Assembly: GCF_002954245.1 (NCBI RefSeq)
Contig: NZ_PPTG01000048.1
Coordinates: 62,001-126,000, forward strand
Direction of reading: 5' to 3'
Origin: Cryobacterium aureum
GTDB taxonomy: Bacteria; Actinomycetota; Actinomycetes; Actinomycetales; Microbacteriaceae
DNA length: 64,000 nt
In this document: piece after piece, positions 25,189-34,534 of the stretch
Position numbering within the stretch: position 1 is the first letter of the stretch
Layout: each line of letters opens with the position of its first letter
The notes under the pieces: generated by a model
The model's database searches: none
What the model was told of the DNA's origin: nothing
The model's input: only the letters and a program-made list of their open reading frames with translations
Position numbers and translations under genes: made by a program

Positions 25189-27549
25189 CTAGCGGCGCAG
25201 GCGCAACCACAGTCCAGCCAGCGGCGGCAGGGTCAGGGTCGCGGAGGCTGGACGACCGGCCCAGGGCTCGTTGGACGCCTCGACACTGCCTTGATTTCCC
25301 ACACCGGAGCCGCCGAAGTCGCCGGCATCCGTATTAAGGATCTCTTCCCACTGCCCGGCGAACGGCAGGCCCACTCGGTAGTCGGTGTGCGGCTGCCCGG
25401 CGAAGTTGAAGAAACAGGCGACGGGAACGCCGTGGTTGTCCCAGCGCAGGAACGACACCACGTTCTGGCTCGCTGCACCGCCGTCGAGGAGCTCGAAACC
25501 GCCTGGGTCGTTGTCGCGGCTCCACAGGCTCGCGTTGTCGCGGTAGACCCGGTTGAGCTGGCCGACCAAGTTGAACAGGCCGCGGTGCGCCGGCTGGTCG
25601 AGCATCCACCAGTCCAGGCCGCGCTCCTCGCTCCACTCCGAGCGCTGCCCGAACTCGCTGCCCATGAAGAGAAGCTGCTTACCGGGGTGCGCCCACATGA
25701 AGGACAGGTACGCGCGCACGTTGGCCAGCTGCTGCCAGGAATCACCGGGCATCTTCGACACCAAGGCGCCCTTGCCGTGCACGACCTCGTCGTGGCTGAT
25801 CGGCAGCAGAAAGTTCTCGCTGAAGGCGTAGATGAACGAGAACGTGATGTCGTTGTGGTGGTACGACCGGTACATCGGGTCGACCTGCATGTACTCGAGG
25901 GAGTCGTGCATCCAGCCCATGTTCCACTTGAAACCGAAACCGAGGCCGCCACCGCTGGTCGGCGCCGTCACCCCGCCCCAGTTAGTGGATTCCTCGGCGA
26001 TCATGATGGTGCCCGGATTACGCTTGTACGCCGTCGCGGTGATCTCCTGCAGCAGGCTGATCGCCGCGAGGTTCTCGTTGCCGCCGTACTGGTTCGGCTC
26101 CCACTGGCCGTCTTCGCGTGAATAGTCGAGGTAGAGCATGGAGGCGACGGCGTCGACGCGCAGGGCGTCGATGTGAAATTCTTCGAGCCAGTACAGCGCG
26201 TTGGCGACGAGGAAGTTGCGCACCTGCATCTGACCGAAGTCGAAGATGTAAGTGCCCCAATCCAGTTGTTCGCCGCGACGCGGGTCGGGGTGCTCGTACA
26301 GGGCCTGGCCGTCGAAACGGGCCAGGGCGAAATCGTCCTTGGGAAAGTGGCCGGGCACCCAGTCCATGATCACGCCGATACCGGCCTGGTGCAGCCGGTC
26401 GATCAGGTAGCGCAGGTCGTCGGGGGAGCCGAACCGGCTGGTCGGCGCGTAGTAGCCGCTGACCTGGTAACCCCAGGAACCGCCAAACGGATGCTCAGCC
26501 AGGGGCATGAATTCCACGTGGGTGAAACTCAGCTCCTGCAGGTAGCCGACGAGCTCATCGGCCAGGTCGCGGTAGCCGAGACCAGGGCGCCAGGAGCCGA
26601 CGTGCATCTCGTAGACGCTCATCGCTTGATTATGCGGATCGTTGGCTTTGCGGTTGGCGAGCCACGCGGCATCCGCCCACTCGTAGTGGGACTCCGTGAC
26701 GACCGACGCGGTCTGCGGCGGTACCTCAGCGAGCCGGGCCATCGGGTCGGCCTTCTCGACCCAGGCACCGGACTGCGCGAGAAGCTGGAACTTGTAGTTG
26801 GTGCCGAGTTCGAGGCCCGGAATGAACAGCTCCCAGACGCCGGTACTACCCATGTTGCGCATGGCATGGGTGAGCCCGTTCCAGCCGTTGAAGTCACCGA
26901 TCACGCGTGCGGCGCGAGCGTGCGGTGCCCACACGGCAAACGACGTGCCGGCCGAGGACGCCGTGACACCTTGGTGCTGGCGATGGTGGGCGCCCAAGAC
27001 GTCCCAGAGACGCTCGTGGCGGCCTTCACCGATCAGATGCAGGTCCAGCTCGACCAGGGTCGGGATGAACCGGTACGGGTCATCGCAGATCCAGGCGGAG
27101 GCGTTCTCGTAGCGGGCCTCGATCGTGTAGTCGCTGAGTCCGAGGGTGCTTTCGCCCTGCCAGACGCCGTGCGCGAGGTGCGCCAGCTCCACGTGGGTGC
27201 CATTGGCGAGAATGGCGAATACCTCGGTCGCGAGCGGTCGCAGGGCGCGAATGATGACGAGCGGGTCGGACACACCGGCCTGGTGAGCAAGGTGCTGCCC
27301 CAAAATCTCGTGGGGGTTGTAGTAGCTGCCGGCGGCGACGGCCTCCAGGATGTGGGTGTCGATCGCAGCCGGCTCGGTTGGGGCGACGTGCTTTTTCACG
27401 GATGGTGCTTTCGCAGACGGTGCTTTCGCAGACGGTGTCCTCGGGGACTGAGCCTTCTTCGCGTCGATTTTCTTTCCCTGACCCTTCTTATCCGTGGACG
27501 TGTGCTTTTTCTTGTGCTTTTTCTTGTGTTTCTTCTTGTCGTCGCTCAT
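25189..27549 (-). CDS. glgB: 1,4-alpha-glucan branching enzyme
   Basis: 786 residues. Creates alpha-1,6 branches in glycogen. Two N-terminal CBM48 domains precede the GH13 barrel; catalytic nucleophile D about 465 (in RVDAVASMLY), acid E about 517 (in IAEEST) and SHDEVVHGK follow. The first 55 residues are an unusual Lys/His-rich tail (KKHKKKH runs, then Ala-Pro-Ser-Lys repeats) encoded by 12-bp and 15-bp tandem repeats. The ATG overlaps the glgE stop (ATGA), so glgE-glgB is an operon. Confidence 0.96.
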   Translation of the reverse strand: MSDDKKKHKKKHKKKHTSTDKKGQGKKIDAKKAQSPRTPSAKAPSAKAPSVKKHVAPTEPAAIDTHILEAVAAGSYYNPHEILGQHLAHQAGVSDPLVIIRALRPLATEVFAILANGTHVELAHLAHGVWQGESTLGLSDYTIEARYENASAWICDDPYRFIPTLVELDLHLIGEGRHERLWDVLGAHHRQHQGVTASSAGTSFAVWAPHARAARVIGDFNGWNGLTHAMRNMGSTGVWELFIPGLELGTNYKFQLLAQSGAWVEKADPMARLAEVPPQTASVVTESHYEWADAAWLANRKANDPHNQAMSVYEMHVGSWRPGLGYRDLADELVGYLQELSFTHVEFMPLAEHPFGGSWGYQVSGYYAPTSRFGSPDDLRYLIDRLHQAGIGVIMDWVPGHFPKDDFALARFDGQALYEHPDPRRGEQLDWGTYIFDFGQMQVRNFLVANALYWLEEFHIDALRVDAVASMLYLDYSREDGQWEPNQYGGNENLAAISLLQEITATAYKRNPGTIMIAEESTNWGGVTAPTSGGGLGFGFKWNMGWMHDSLEYMQVDPMYRSYHHNDITFSFIYAFSENFLLPISHDEVVHGKGALVSKMPGDSWQQLANVRAYLSFMWAHPGKQLLFMGSEFGQRSEWSEERGLDWWMLDQPAHRGLFNLVGQLNRVYRDNASLWSRDNDPGGFELLDGGAASQNVVSFLRWDNHGVPVACFFNFAGQPHTDYRVGLPFAGQWEEILNTDAGDFGGSGVGNQGSVEASNEPWAGRPASATLTLPPLAGLWLRLRR
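27404..27433. repeat. 15-bp tandem repeat, 2 copies, in glgB
   Basis: GGTGCTTTCGCAGAC twice; encodes part of the Ala-Pro-Ser-Lys repeats of the GlgB tail. Confidence 0.9.
27501..27536. repeat. 12-bp tandem repeat, 3 copies, in glgB
   Basis: TGTGCTTTTTCT twice plus one diverged copy; encodes the Lys-His tract at the GlgB N-terminus. Confidence 0.9.
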
Positions 27550-29651
27550 GCGCGGCCCCGGCCAGGATCGTGGGGAGTGACGTGCAAAATATGTACCGGT
27601 TCGGTGAACGCATCGAGCCGCACGAAGTTGTCGGCCGACCAGGTCCAGGTGGCACCCGAGACGAGGTCATGCACGTCGAAGGTGTCGCCGCGGGCAATGC
27701 CGAACCGGGTCACGTCGAGGTGCACCACGGTCTGGCGCACCGAGTGCGGGTCGACGTTGGCGACGATGAGGAGGGCATCCGCCTGGCCGGTGCCGGTGAA
27801 GGCGGCTTCGAGGTACTTGCTGTAGACGAGGATCGAATCGTCGTCGCTGGAGTGGATGTCGAGGTTGCGCAGCTGGCCGAGCGCTGGGTGCTCGGATCGG
27901 ATGCGGTTTAGCAGGGTGAGGTACGGCGCCAGGGACTTGCCGAGCTCCTCGGCCATGCTCCAGTCGCGGGGCCGGTACTCGTACTTCTCGTTGTCGATGC
28001 TCTCTTCAGCACCTGGTCGGGCGACGTTCTCAAACAGGTCGAAACCGGCGTAGACACCCCAGCTGGGCGCCGCCGTGGCGGCGAGTGCCGCCCGAATCTT
28101 GAAGGCGGCCGGCCCGCCGAACTGCAGGTATTCGGTGAGAATGTCGGGGGTGTTCACGAATAGGTTCGGGCGCAAAAAGTCGGGGGTGTCGGTGGCGAGA
28201 CCGTCGAAGAACTCCTCGAGCTCGATCTTCGAGTTGCGCCAGGTGAAGTAGGTGTACGACTGCTGGAAGCCGACCTTGCCGAGCGCCTGCATGAGGGCCG
28301 GTCGGGTGAACGCTTCGGCTAGAAACACCACGTCGGGGTCGGCCTGGTTGACCTCGGCGAGCAGCCACTCCCAGAAGTCGAGCGGTTTGGTGTGCGGGTT
28401 ATCCACCCGAAAGATGCGCACGCCCAGGCTGATCCAGTAACGCAGCAGGCGCAGCGCCTCAGCGCGGATACCGGCCGGATCGTTGTCGAAATTGATCGGG
28501 TAGATGTCCTGGTATTTTTTCGGCGGGTTCTCGGCGTAGGCGATGGTGCCGTCGGGCAACGTCGTGAACCACTCCGGGTGCTCCGTGACCCAGGGATGGT
28601 CGGGGGAGGCCTGCAGTGCAAAGTCGAGGGCGACCTCGATGCCGAGGGAGGCGGCCTTCTTCAGGAAGAACGTGAAGTCGGCCACGGTGCCGAGGTCGGG
28701 GTGGATGGCGTCGTGGCCGCCATCTTTCGAGCCGATAGCCCAGGGAGAGCCGGGATCGCCGGGAGCGACCTCGAGCGAATTGTTGGGCCCCTTACGGAAG
28801 GCCTGCCCGATCGGGTGAATCGGCGGCAGGTAGAGCACGTCGAAGCCCATGGCGGCCACAGCGGGCAGTCGCTTGGCTGCGGTGCGGAACGTTCCGCTCT
28901 TCCAACTGCCGTCGGCGCGCCGCACAGCGCCCTCTGACCGTGGAAAGAACTCGTACCAGGAGCCGACCCCGGACCTGGTCCGTTCGACGATGATCGTGCG
29001 CTCGGCCGAGAGCGAGGCCAGCCCGGCGAGGGGGTGGGCGGCGATGACCTGCCGCAGCGCGGCATCCGCTACCGCGAGAAAACGCTCGGGGGCAGACTTT
29101 TCCCGGTCGGCGAGGGTCTTCGCGGCCGCCTGGAACAGACGGCGGGCGGCGAGGGGAAGGGCTTTGTCAACGCCGGCCTGGGTGAGAAGTGCGCCGCCGA
29201 TGGTGAACATGAGCTCCACGTCGATACCGGCCGGTATCTTGATCGTCGCGTTGTGCTCCCAGGTGGCGAAGTCGTCGGCGTAGGCCCGCATCCGATAGGT
29301 CCAGTGGCCAGCGACACCGAGCTGTGCTTCAACACCGTAGCGGTCGGTGCCGTCGGACACGAGTACCATCGGATGCCGTGTCGTCGAGCCGTCCGGTGCC
29401 GTGAGCTGCAGGTCCACCCCGATGAGGTCATGCCCCTCGCGAAAAGCCGTCGCTCCGAACGGTACCACCTCGCCCACGAAGGCGCGGGCCGGCCAGACGT
29501 TATCGTTCAGCTGGGGAGACAGGTCGAGAACGGGGATTCGACCAACGGATGCGGCCCCGTGGCTTTCCGCACTGGCGCCAGCAGACACGCTTGCGGGGGC
29601 GCTGCTCGATGCTGTCGGCAGGATCGTTTTTTTTGCTGCTGTCTTGGCCAC
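27546..29651 (-). CDS. glgE: Alpha-1,4-glucan:maltose-1-phosphate maltosyltransferase
   Basis: 701 residues. Transfers maltose from maltose-1-phosphate to a linear alpha-glucan, the trehalose-derived route known from mycobacteria and streptomycetes. GH13_3: catalytic D417 in RVDNPHTKP and E446 in LAEAFTRP; the 29-residue spacing matches Streptomyces GlgE (D394/E423). An Ala/Ser-rich tail (1-38) precedes the N-terminal domain. No treS or pep2 gene is in this window, so maltose-1-phosphate must come from elsewhere. GTG start, no Shine-Dalgarno, TACGGT box 6 nt ahead. Confidence 0.95.
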   Translation of the reverse strand: MAKTAAKKTILPTASSSAPASVSAGASAESHGAASVGRIPVLDLSPQLNDNVWPARAFVGEVVPFGATAFREGHDLIGVDLQLTAPDGSTTRHPMVLVSDGTDRYGVEAQLGVAGHWTYRMRAYADDFATWEHNATIKIPAGIDVELMFTIGGALLTQAGVDKALPLAARRLFQAAAKTLADREKSAPERFLAVADAALRQVIAAHPLAGLASLSAERTIIVERTRSGVGSWYEFFPRSEGAVRRADGSWKSGTFRTAAKRLPAVAAMGFDVLYLPPIHPIGQAFRKGPNNSLEVAPGDPGSPWAIGSKDGGHDAIHPDLGTVADFTFFLKKAASLGIEVALDFALQASPDHPWVTEHPEWFTTLPDGTIAYAENPPKKYQDIYPINFDNDPAGIRAEALRLLRYWISLGVRIFRVDNPHTKPLDFWEWLLAEVNQADPDVVFLAEAFTRPALMQALGKVGFQQSYTYFTWRNSKIELEEFFDGLATDTPDFLRPNLFVNTPDILTEYLQFGGPAAFKIRAALAATAAPSWGVYAGFDLFENVARPGAEESIDNEKYEYRPRDWSMAEELGKSLAPYLTLLNRIRSEHPALGQLRNLDIHSSDDDSILVYSKYLEAAFTGTGQADALLIVANVDPHSVRQTVVHLDVTRFGIARGDTFDVHDLVSGATWTWSADNFVRLDAFTEPVHILHVTPHDPGRGRA

Positions 29652-29657
29652 ACCACG

Positions 29658-29663
29658 ACCGTA
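29658..29663 (-). promoter_or_regulatory. -10 box of a probable leaderless promoter (glgE)
   Basis: TACGGT on the minus strand ends 6 nt before the GTG of glgE. Confidence 0.5.
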
Positions 29664-29754
29664 GCGTGAAAGAGTGGCTATGGCTTCCGCCGTCTGCCCG
29701 GCAGGCCGACCGGGCAGCGAATTCGGCCGTTACGTGTTGGACACGTGACACCCC

Positions 29755-29760
29755 TAAGGT
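29755..29760 (+). promoter_or_regulatory. -10 box of a probable leaderless promoter (glgP)
   Basis: TAAGGT ends 7 nt before the GTG of glgP; no Shine-Dalgarno. It faces the glgE promoter across about 90 nt. Confidence 0.5.
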
Positions 29761-29767
29761 TGACCTC

Positions 29768-32335
29768 GTGAAGGCCATCCGTAAATTTACCGTCCGTGCC
29801 GTTCTCCCCGAGCCGCTCGCGGCCCTGGAGGAGCTTGCCGGCAATCTCCGCTGGTCGTGGCATGAGCCCACGCGGCAACTATTCGAGCACATTGCCCCCG
29901 AGCTCTGGCGCGAGATCGGCACCGACCCGGTCGCGCTGCTCGGTGCCGTCGACCCGCGTCGCCTCGACGAGCTCGCGCAGGATTACGACTACGTCGCCGA
30001 GGTCAACGCCACCCGTGACGGGCTCCGCGACTATCTCGAGCAGCCACGCTGGTACCAGGGGCTCGAGGGCGAGAAGCCGGCTGCGATCGCCTATTTCTCA
30101 CCGGAGTTCGGCATCGCCGCCGCCCTTCCGCAGTACTCAGGGGGCCTCGGCATTCTCGCAGGTGACCACCTGAAGAGCGCTTCTGACCTTGGCCTGCCGC
30201 TGGTCGGCGTCGGCCTGTTCTATCGCGCCGGCTACTTCAGTCAGGCCATCTCTCCCGACGGCTGGCAGATGGAAAGCTACCCGCTGCTCGACCCCGACGG
30301 ACTTCCGCTTGCCGTGCTGCGCCGGGCCGACGGCTCCGCCGTTCAGGTGTCACTCGCGCTGCCCGACGATCGCACCTTGCATGCCCGGGTCTGGCAGGCC
30401 AAGGTGGGCCGGGTGCGCCTGCTGCTGCTCGACGCCGACATTCCCGAAAACGCCGACGACCTGCGCCTGGTTACCGACCGCCTGTACGGCGGCGGCGGCG
30501 AACACCGCCTGCTGCAGGAATTGCTGCTGGGCATCGGTGGTGCTCGCGCCGTGAAGCTGTGGAGCTCGCTGCACGGGCTGCCGGAGCCCGAGGTGTTCCA
30601 CACCAACGAGGGTCACGCCGGGTTTCTCGGCCTCGAGCGCATCTCCAGCCTGATCGGCGAGGGCCTGAGCTTTCAGGAAGCCCTGCAGGTGGCCAGGGCC
30701 GGAACCGTCTTCACTACCCACACCCCGGTTGCCGCCGGTATCGACCGGTTCGAGCGGTCGCTCGTGCGCCGCTACTTCGGCACTGACCTGCTGCCAGGCG
30801 TCGACGTGGAGGACCTGCTTGCACTCGGCGCGGAAAGCTACGCCGGCGGCTCCAACGACGTGTTCAACATGGCCATCATGGGCCTGCGTCTTGGCCAGCA
30901 CGCCAACGGTGTCTCGACACTGCACGGCGAGGTTAGCCGTCGCATGTTCAACGGCCTGTGGCCTGGCTTTGATTCGGCGGATGTTCCGATCACATCGATC
31001 ACGAATGGTGTGCACGCGCAGAGTTGGACCGACCCGGCGTTGAAGAGCCTCGCCCAGACCAAGCTCGGCACGAGCGACACCTCGACGGCTAACTGGGCCT
31101 CCGGAGATGTCTCCGACCAGGACCTGTGGTCGGTGCGCGGGCAGATGCGCCTGCAATTCGTCGAGGATGCCCGCCGCCGCTTGGTGAACGCCTGGCGCGA
31201 CCAGAATCCGGGCGGAATCCCCCCGGCCTGGATCGGTGGGGTCTTCGACCCGAACGTGCTGACCATCGGGTTCGCCCGCCGCGTTCCCACGTACAAGCGG
31301 CTCACCCTGATGCTCCACGACCCTGAACGTTTGCGTGCACTGCTGCTGCACCCGGAACATCCGATTCAGATCGTCATCGCCGGCAAATCGCACCCCGCCG
31401 ACGAAGAGGGCAAACGCCTGATCCAGAAGATCGTGCAGTTCGCGGCCGACCCGGCCCTGCGCACGCGCATCGCTTTTTTGCCCGACTACAACATTGCAAT
31501 GGCTCAGCTGATGTATCCGGGGACGGATGTCTGGCTCAACAATCCGCTCCGCCCGCTGGAGGCCTGCGGCACGAGCGGCATGAAGGCGGCCCTCAATGGT
31601 GCCCTGAACCTGTCGATCCTCGACGGCTGGTGGCCCGAATACTACGACGGCAAGAACGGCTGGGCGATTCCGTCGGCCGATTCGGCTGGCGACTCCGCCG
31701 AGCGCGACCGGCTCGAAGCTGAAGCGCTCTACGACCTGATCGAACACCAGGTCGCCCCGACGTTCTACGAACGAAACGCCGATGACGTGCCCGAACGGTG
31801 GGTCTCGAATATTCGGCACACTCTCTCCACCCTCTCGCCCGCACTGTCCGCCGACCGCATGGTGAGCGAGTACGTGCAGCGGCTGTATCGCCCGGCCGGA
31901 CACTACGAAGGGCTGATGTCGGCCGACAACTACCGTGCGGCCCGCGAACTGGCCACGTGGAAGGGCCGGATCGTCTCGGCCTGGCCGCAGGTCGCGGTGA
32001 CCCACGTGGAATCGGGCGGTGTCTCGTCGGTGCCCGAGGTGGGCGACGACCTGCACCTGCGCGCACATGTGCAACTGGGCGGACTGGCAGCCGAGGACGT
32101 GACCGTCGAGGTCGTCTACGGCAAGAGTCTCGGTACCGATGAACTGCGCGATGTGGCTATCCAGGCGCTCGAACCGGCGCCGCTGAAAGAAGCGCCGGCC
32201 GGCGGAGCCACCCTGTTCACCGGAACGGTCGAACTCGACCGCGCCGGAGCATTCGGCTACACCGTGCGGGTCGTTCCGCGGAACGACCTCCTGATCAGCC
32301 CCGCCGAAATGGGTCTGGTCGCCATCGCGAACTGA
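29768..32335 (+). CDS. glgP: Alpha-glucan phosphorylase
   Basis: 855 residues. Releases glucose-1-phosphate from glycogen. It belongs to the actinobacterial phosphorylase group with an N-terminal DUF3417 region (RAVLPEPLAALEELAGNLRWSW). The PLP lysine is K606 in the block GTSGMKAALNG; YSGGLGILAGDHLKSASDLG near the N-terminus is the substrate-side signature. Start at 29768 is the GTG preceding VKAIRKF, with TAAGGT 7 nt upstream; longer in-frame starts extend into the divergent promoter region. Converges on glgX. Confidence 0.94.
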   Translation: MKAIRKFTVRAVLPEPLAALEELAGNLRWSWHEPTRQLFEHIAPELWREIGTDPVALLGAVDPRRLDELAQDYDYVAEVNATRDGLRDYLEQPRWYQGLEGEKPAAIAYFSPEFGIAAALPQYSGGLGILAGDHLKSASDLGLPLVGVGLFYRAGYFSQAISPDGWQMESYPLLDPDGLPLAVLRRADGSAVQVSLALPDDRTLHARVWQAKVGRVRLLLLDADIPENADDLRLVTDRLYGGGGEHRLLQELLLGIGGARAVKLWSSLHGLPEPEVFHTNEGHAGFLGLERISSLIGEGLSFQEALQVARAGTVFTTHTPVAAGIDRFERSLVRRYFGTDLLPGVDVEDLLALGAESYAGGSNDVFNMAIMGLRLGQHANGVSTLHGEVSRRMFNGLWPGFDSADVPITSITNGVHAQSWTDPALKSLAQTKLGTSDTSTANWASGDVSDQDLWSVRGQMRLQFVEDARRRLVNAWRDQNPGGIPPAWIGGVFDPNVLTIGFARRVPTYKRLTLMLHDPERLRALLLHPEHPIQIVIAGKSHPADEEGKRLIQKIVQFAADPALRTRIAFLPDYNIAMAQLMYPGTDVWLNNPLRPLEACGTSGMKAALNGALNLSILDGWWPEYYDGKNGWAIPSADSAGDSAERDRLEAEALYDLIEHQVAPTFYERNADDVPERWVSNIRHTLSTLSPALSADRMVSEYVQRLYRPAGHYEGLMSADNYRAARELATWKGRIVSAWPQVAVTHVESGGVSSVPEVGDDLHLRAHVQLGGLAAEDVTVEVVYGKSLGTDELRDVAIQALEPAPLKEAPAGGATLFTGTVELDRAGAFGYTVRVVPRNDLLISPAEMGLVAIAN

Positions 32336-32346
32336 CCAGACGCGGC

Positions 32347-32361
32347 CCCTCCATTGGAGGG
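32347..32361. terminator. Short hairpin between convergent glgP and glgX
   Basis: CCCTCC and GGAGGG form a 6-bp GC stem with a 3-nt loop. No T-run on either side; candidate bidirectional terminator, resembling that at 3159-3176. Confidence 0.35.
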
Positions 32362-32369
32362 CGCCGCCG

Positions 32370-34463
32370 TCAGACGCGCGGCGTACGGCGTGGCACTGCG
32401 GTTGGCAGCACCCTCGCGCCGTGCGCCCGCATCAGCTGCATCGACGCACCGGACACGAACAGGGCAGTGCCGGGCGCGTGCTCGATTACCGAGTCGCGCA
32501 GGTCGTCGTGACTGGAATCCCAGAGCAGCGTGTAGGCATCCACTCCCTCGTGCGCCGGCAGGGTGACCGTCTCGTCCTGCTCGCGGGCGTTCACCACGAG
32601 CAAAATGCGGTTGAACGCTTCGTGTTCGGGGGTGGACGCCGCCATGTATTGCAGGGTGCGCTCGGCCGGCGAGTTCCAGGCGTCGCCGGTAAGCGCCTCA
32701 CCGGCGATGTTGTACCAGTCCAGCTGGCTGGCGCTCGGCGTGGCCTCGCCGAAGCGACCGAAGTGCACCGGGCGCAGGGCCGGGTTCTCACGGCGCAGCT
32801 GCAACAGACGGCGGGTGACCCGGTGCAGGTCCTGCTGCCAGTCGTCGAAGTCCCAGTTGAGCCAGGTCAGCTCGCTGTCCTGACAGTAGGCGTTGTTGTT
32901 GCCGCGCTGGCTGCGCCCGAACTCGTCGCCGGCCGTGAGCATGGGAATGCCGGCCGAGAGCAGCAGGGTACCGAGCAGGTTGCGCATGGACTTGCGTCTG
33001 GTGGCAAGAATGGCCACGTCGCGGGTGGGACCCTCGACGCCGTGGTTGTAGGAGGTGTTGTTGTCGGTTCCGTCACGGTTCGACTCGCCATTGCCGAGGT
33101 TGTGCTTGGTGTCGTAGGCGGTGAGGTCGGCGAGGGTGAATCCGTCGTGGGCGGTGATGAAGTTAAGGGAGGCGAGCGGGCCGCGAGCTTCGGAGAAGGT
33201 GTTCGATGACCCGGCGACGCGGGTCGCGAAGCGTCCGATGCCGCTGCCGGCCGAGCCGGTCAGGCGCAGGCTCTTCATATCGGAGAGCCAGAAGTCGCGC
33301 ATCCGGTCGCGGTAGCGGTCGTTCCACTCGGTCCAGCCGGGCGGAAAATTACCGGTCTGCCAGCCGCCCTGCCCGACGTCCCACGGTTCGGCGATGAGTT
33401 TCACGCCCGCCAGTTCCGGGTCGTCTCGAATCTCGGTCAGCAGCGGATGCTGCGGGTCGTAGACCACGCCGGCGTCCCGGCCGAGCGTGGCGGCCAGGTC
33501 GAAGCGGAACCCGTCGATCTGCACCTCGTTGGCCCAGTACCGCAGCGAATCGAGCACGAGGCGCCTGGGTACGTCGTGGCTGAAGTTGACCGTGTTGCCG
33601 CAACCGGTGACGTCGATGTACGCACCGGAGTCGTCCTGACGGTAGTAGGCGGCGTTGTCGATGCCACGCAGGCTCGTGACCGGGCCGTTGCGACCCTCCT
33701 CGGCGGTGTGGTTATAGACAACGTCGAGGATCACCTCGAGGCCAGCCTCATGCAGCAGCTTGACCATGCCCTTGAATTCGCGCAGCACGGCGGCCGGCCC
33801 GGCGGACTGGGCCGCCTGGGTGGCGTAGTCGGCGTGCGGCGAAAAGAAGTTGAGGGTGTTGTAACCCCAGTAGTTGATCAGGCCCTGTTTGATCAGGCGC
33901 TGCTCCGACACGAACGCCTGCACCGGCAGCAGCTCGATGGCCGTAACGCCGAGGTCTTTCAGGTAGGCGATGGTCGATTCATGGGCCAGACCGGCGTAGG
34001 TTCCGCGCAGGGCGGCCGGCACCAGCGGGTTGAGCCGGCTGACGCCGCGCACGTGCGCCTCGTAGACCACGGTGTGATCGAGGGCGATTGCCGGTTTTGC
34101 AGCCCCGTTCCAGTCGAAATAGTCATCGACCACCGAGGACTGCCAGAGCCCGGCTCCGACCCGCACCAGTCCGCGAGAATACGGCTCGATCAGGATTTTC
34201 TCCGGGTGGAACGAGTTCTTCGGGCTGGCCGGACCGGAGACGCGGATGCCGTAGCGGCGCCCGGGTGACAGCGTGCGCGATTTGCCGGACCAGACGCCGT
34301 GCAGGTCCTGGGTCATCGGTACGCTCTTGACGATCCAGTTCGGGTCGGTGTCGTCGAACAGGCACAGGTCCATGGCGTCGGCGTGTTCGGCCCAGACGCG
34401 TAGTTCACCGCCGGCGCTGGTCAATCGCACACCGAGGTTGCGCAGGGGGTCGGTGGAACTCAT
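32370..34463 (-). CDS. glgX: Glycogen debranching enzyme (isoamylase type)
   Basis: 697 residues. Hydrolyses alpha-1,6 branch points, mainly of phosphorylase-limited glycogen. CBM48 domain (about 10-110) then GH13_11 barrel with nucleophile D322 (FRFDLAATLG), acid E359 (IAEPWD) and the transition-state motif TAHDGFTL. Forms a set with glgP, glgB and glgE nearby. No Shine-Dalgarno; TACTGT box 7 nt before the ATG. Divergent from the cysteine desulfurase gene, 71 nt away. Confidence 0.95.
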   Translation of the reverse strand: MSSTDPLRNLGVRLTSAGGELRVWAEHADAMDLCLFDDTDPNWIVKSVPMTQDLHGVWSGKSRTLSPGRRYGIRVSGPASPKNSFHPEKILIEPYSRGLVRVGAGLWQSSVVDDYFDWNGAAKPAIALDHTVVYEAHVRGVSRLNPLVPAALRGTYAGLAHESTIAYLKDLGVTAIELLPVQAFVSEQRLIKQGLINYWGYNTLNFFSPHADYATQAAQSAGPAAVLREFKGMVKLLHEAGLEVILDVVYNHTAEEGRNGPVTSLRGIDNAAYYRQDDSGAYIDVTGCGNTVNFSHDVPRRLVLDSLRYWANEVQIDGFRFDLAATLGRDAGVVYDPQHPLLTEIRDDPELAGVKLIAEPWDVGQGGWQTGNFPPGWTEWNDRYRDRMRDFWLSDMKSLRLTGSAGSGIGRFATRVAGSSNTFSEARGPLASLNFITAHDGFTLADLTAYDTKHNLGNGESNRDGTDNNTSYNHGVEGPTRDVAILATRRKSMRNLLGTLLLSAGIPMLTAGDEFGRSQRGNNNAYCQDSELTWLNWDFDDWQQDLHRVTRRLLQLRRENPALRPVHFGRFGEATPSASQLDWYNIAGEALTGDAWNSPAERTLQYMAASTPEHEAFNRILLVVNAREQDETVTLPAHEGVDAYTLLWDSSHDDLRDSVIEHAPGTALFVSGASMQLMRAHGARVLPTAVPRRTPRV

Positions 34464-34470
34464 GGATTCA

Positions 34471-34476
34471 ACAGTA
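34471..34476 (-). promoter_or_regulatory. -10 box of a probable leaderless promoter (glgX)
   Basis: TACTGT on the minus strand, 7 nt before the glgX ATG. Confidence 0.5.
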
Positions 34477-34521
34477 AATCAGTGTGGGGGAGCATGACGA
34501 CCACCGGCATCCGCTCAACTG

Positions 34522-34527
34522 TAAAAT
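34522..34527 (+). promoter_or_regulatory. -10 box of a probable leaderless promoter (cysteine desulfurase)
   Basis: TAAAAT, close to the TATAAT consensus, ends 7 nt before the ATG at 34535; no Shine-Dalgarno. Confidence 0.6.
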
Positions 34528-34534
34528 AACGGGC

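Noticed and set aside
30350..32074. 574-codon open frame opposite glgP
   Set aside because: Antisense shadow of a clear phosphorylase gene.
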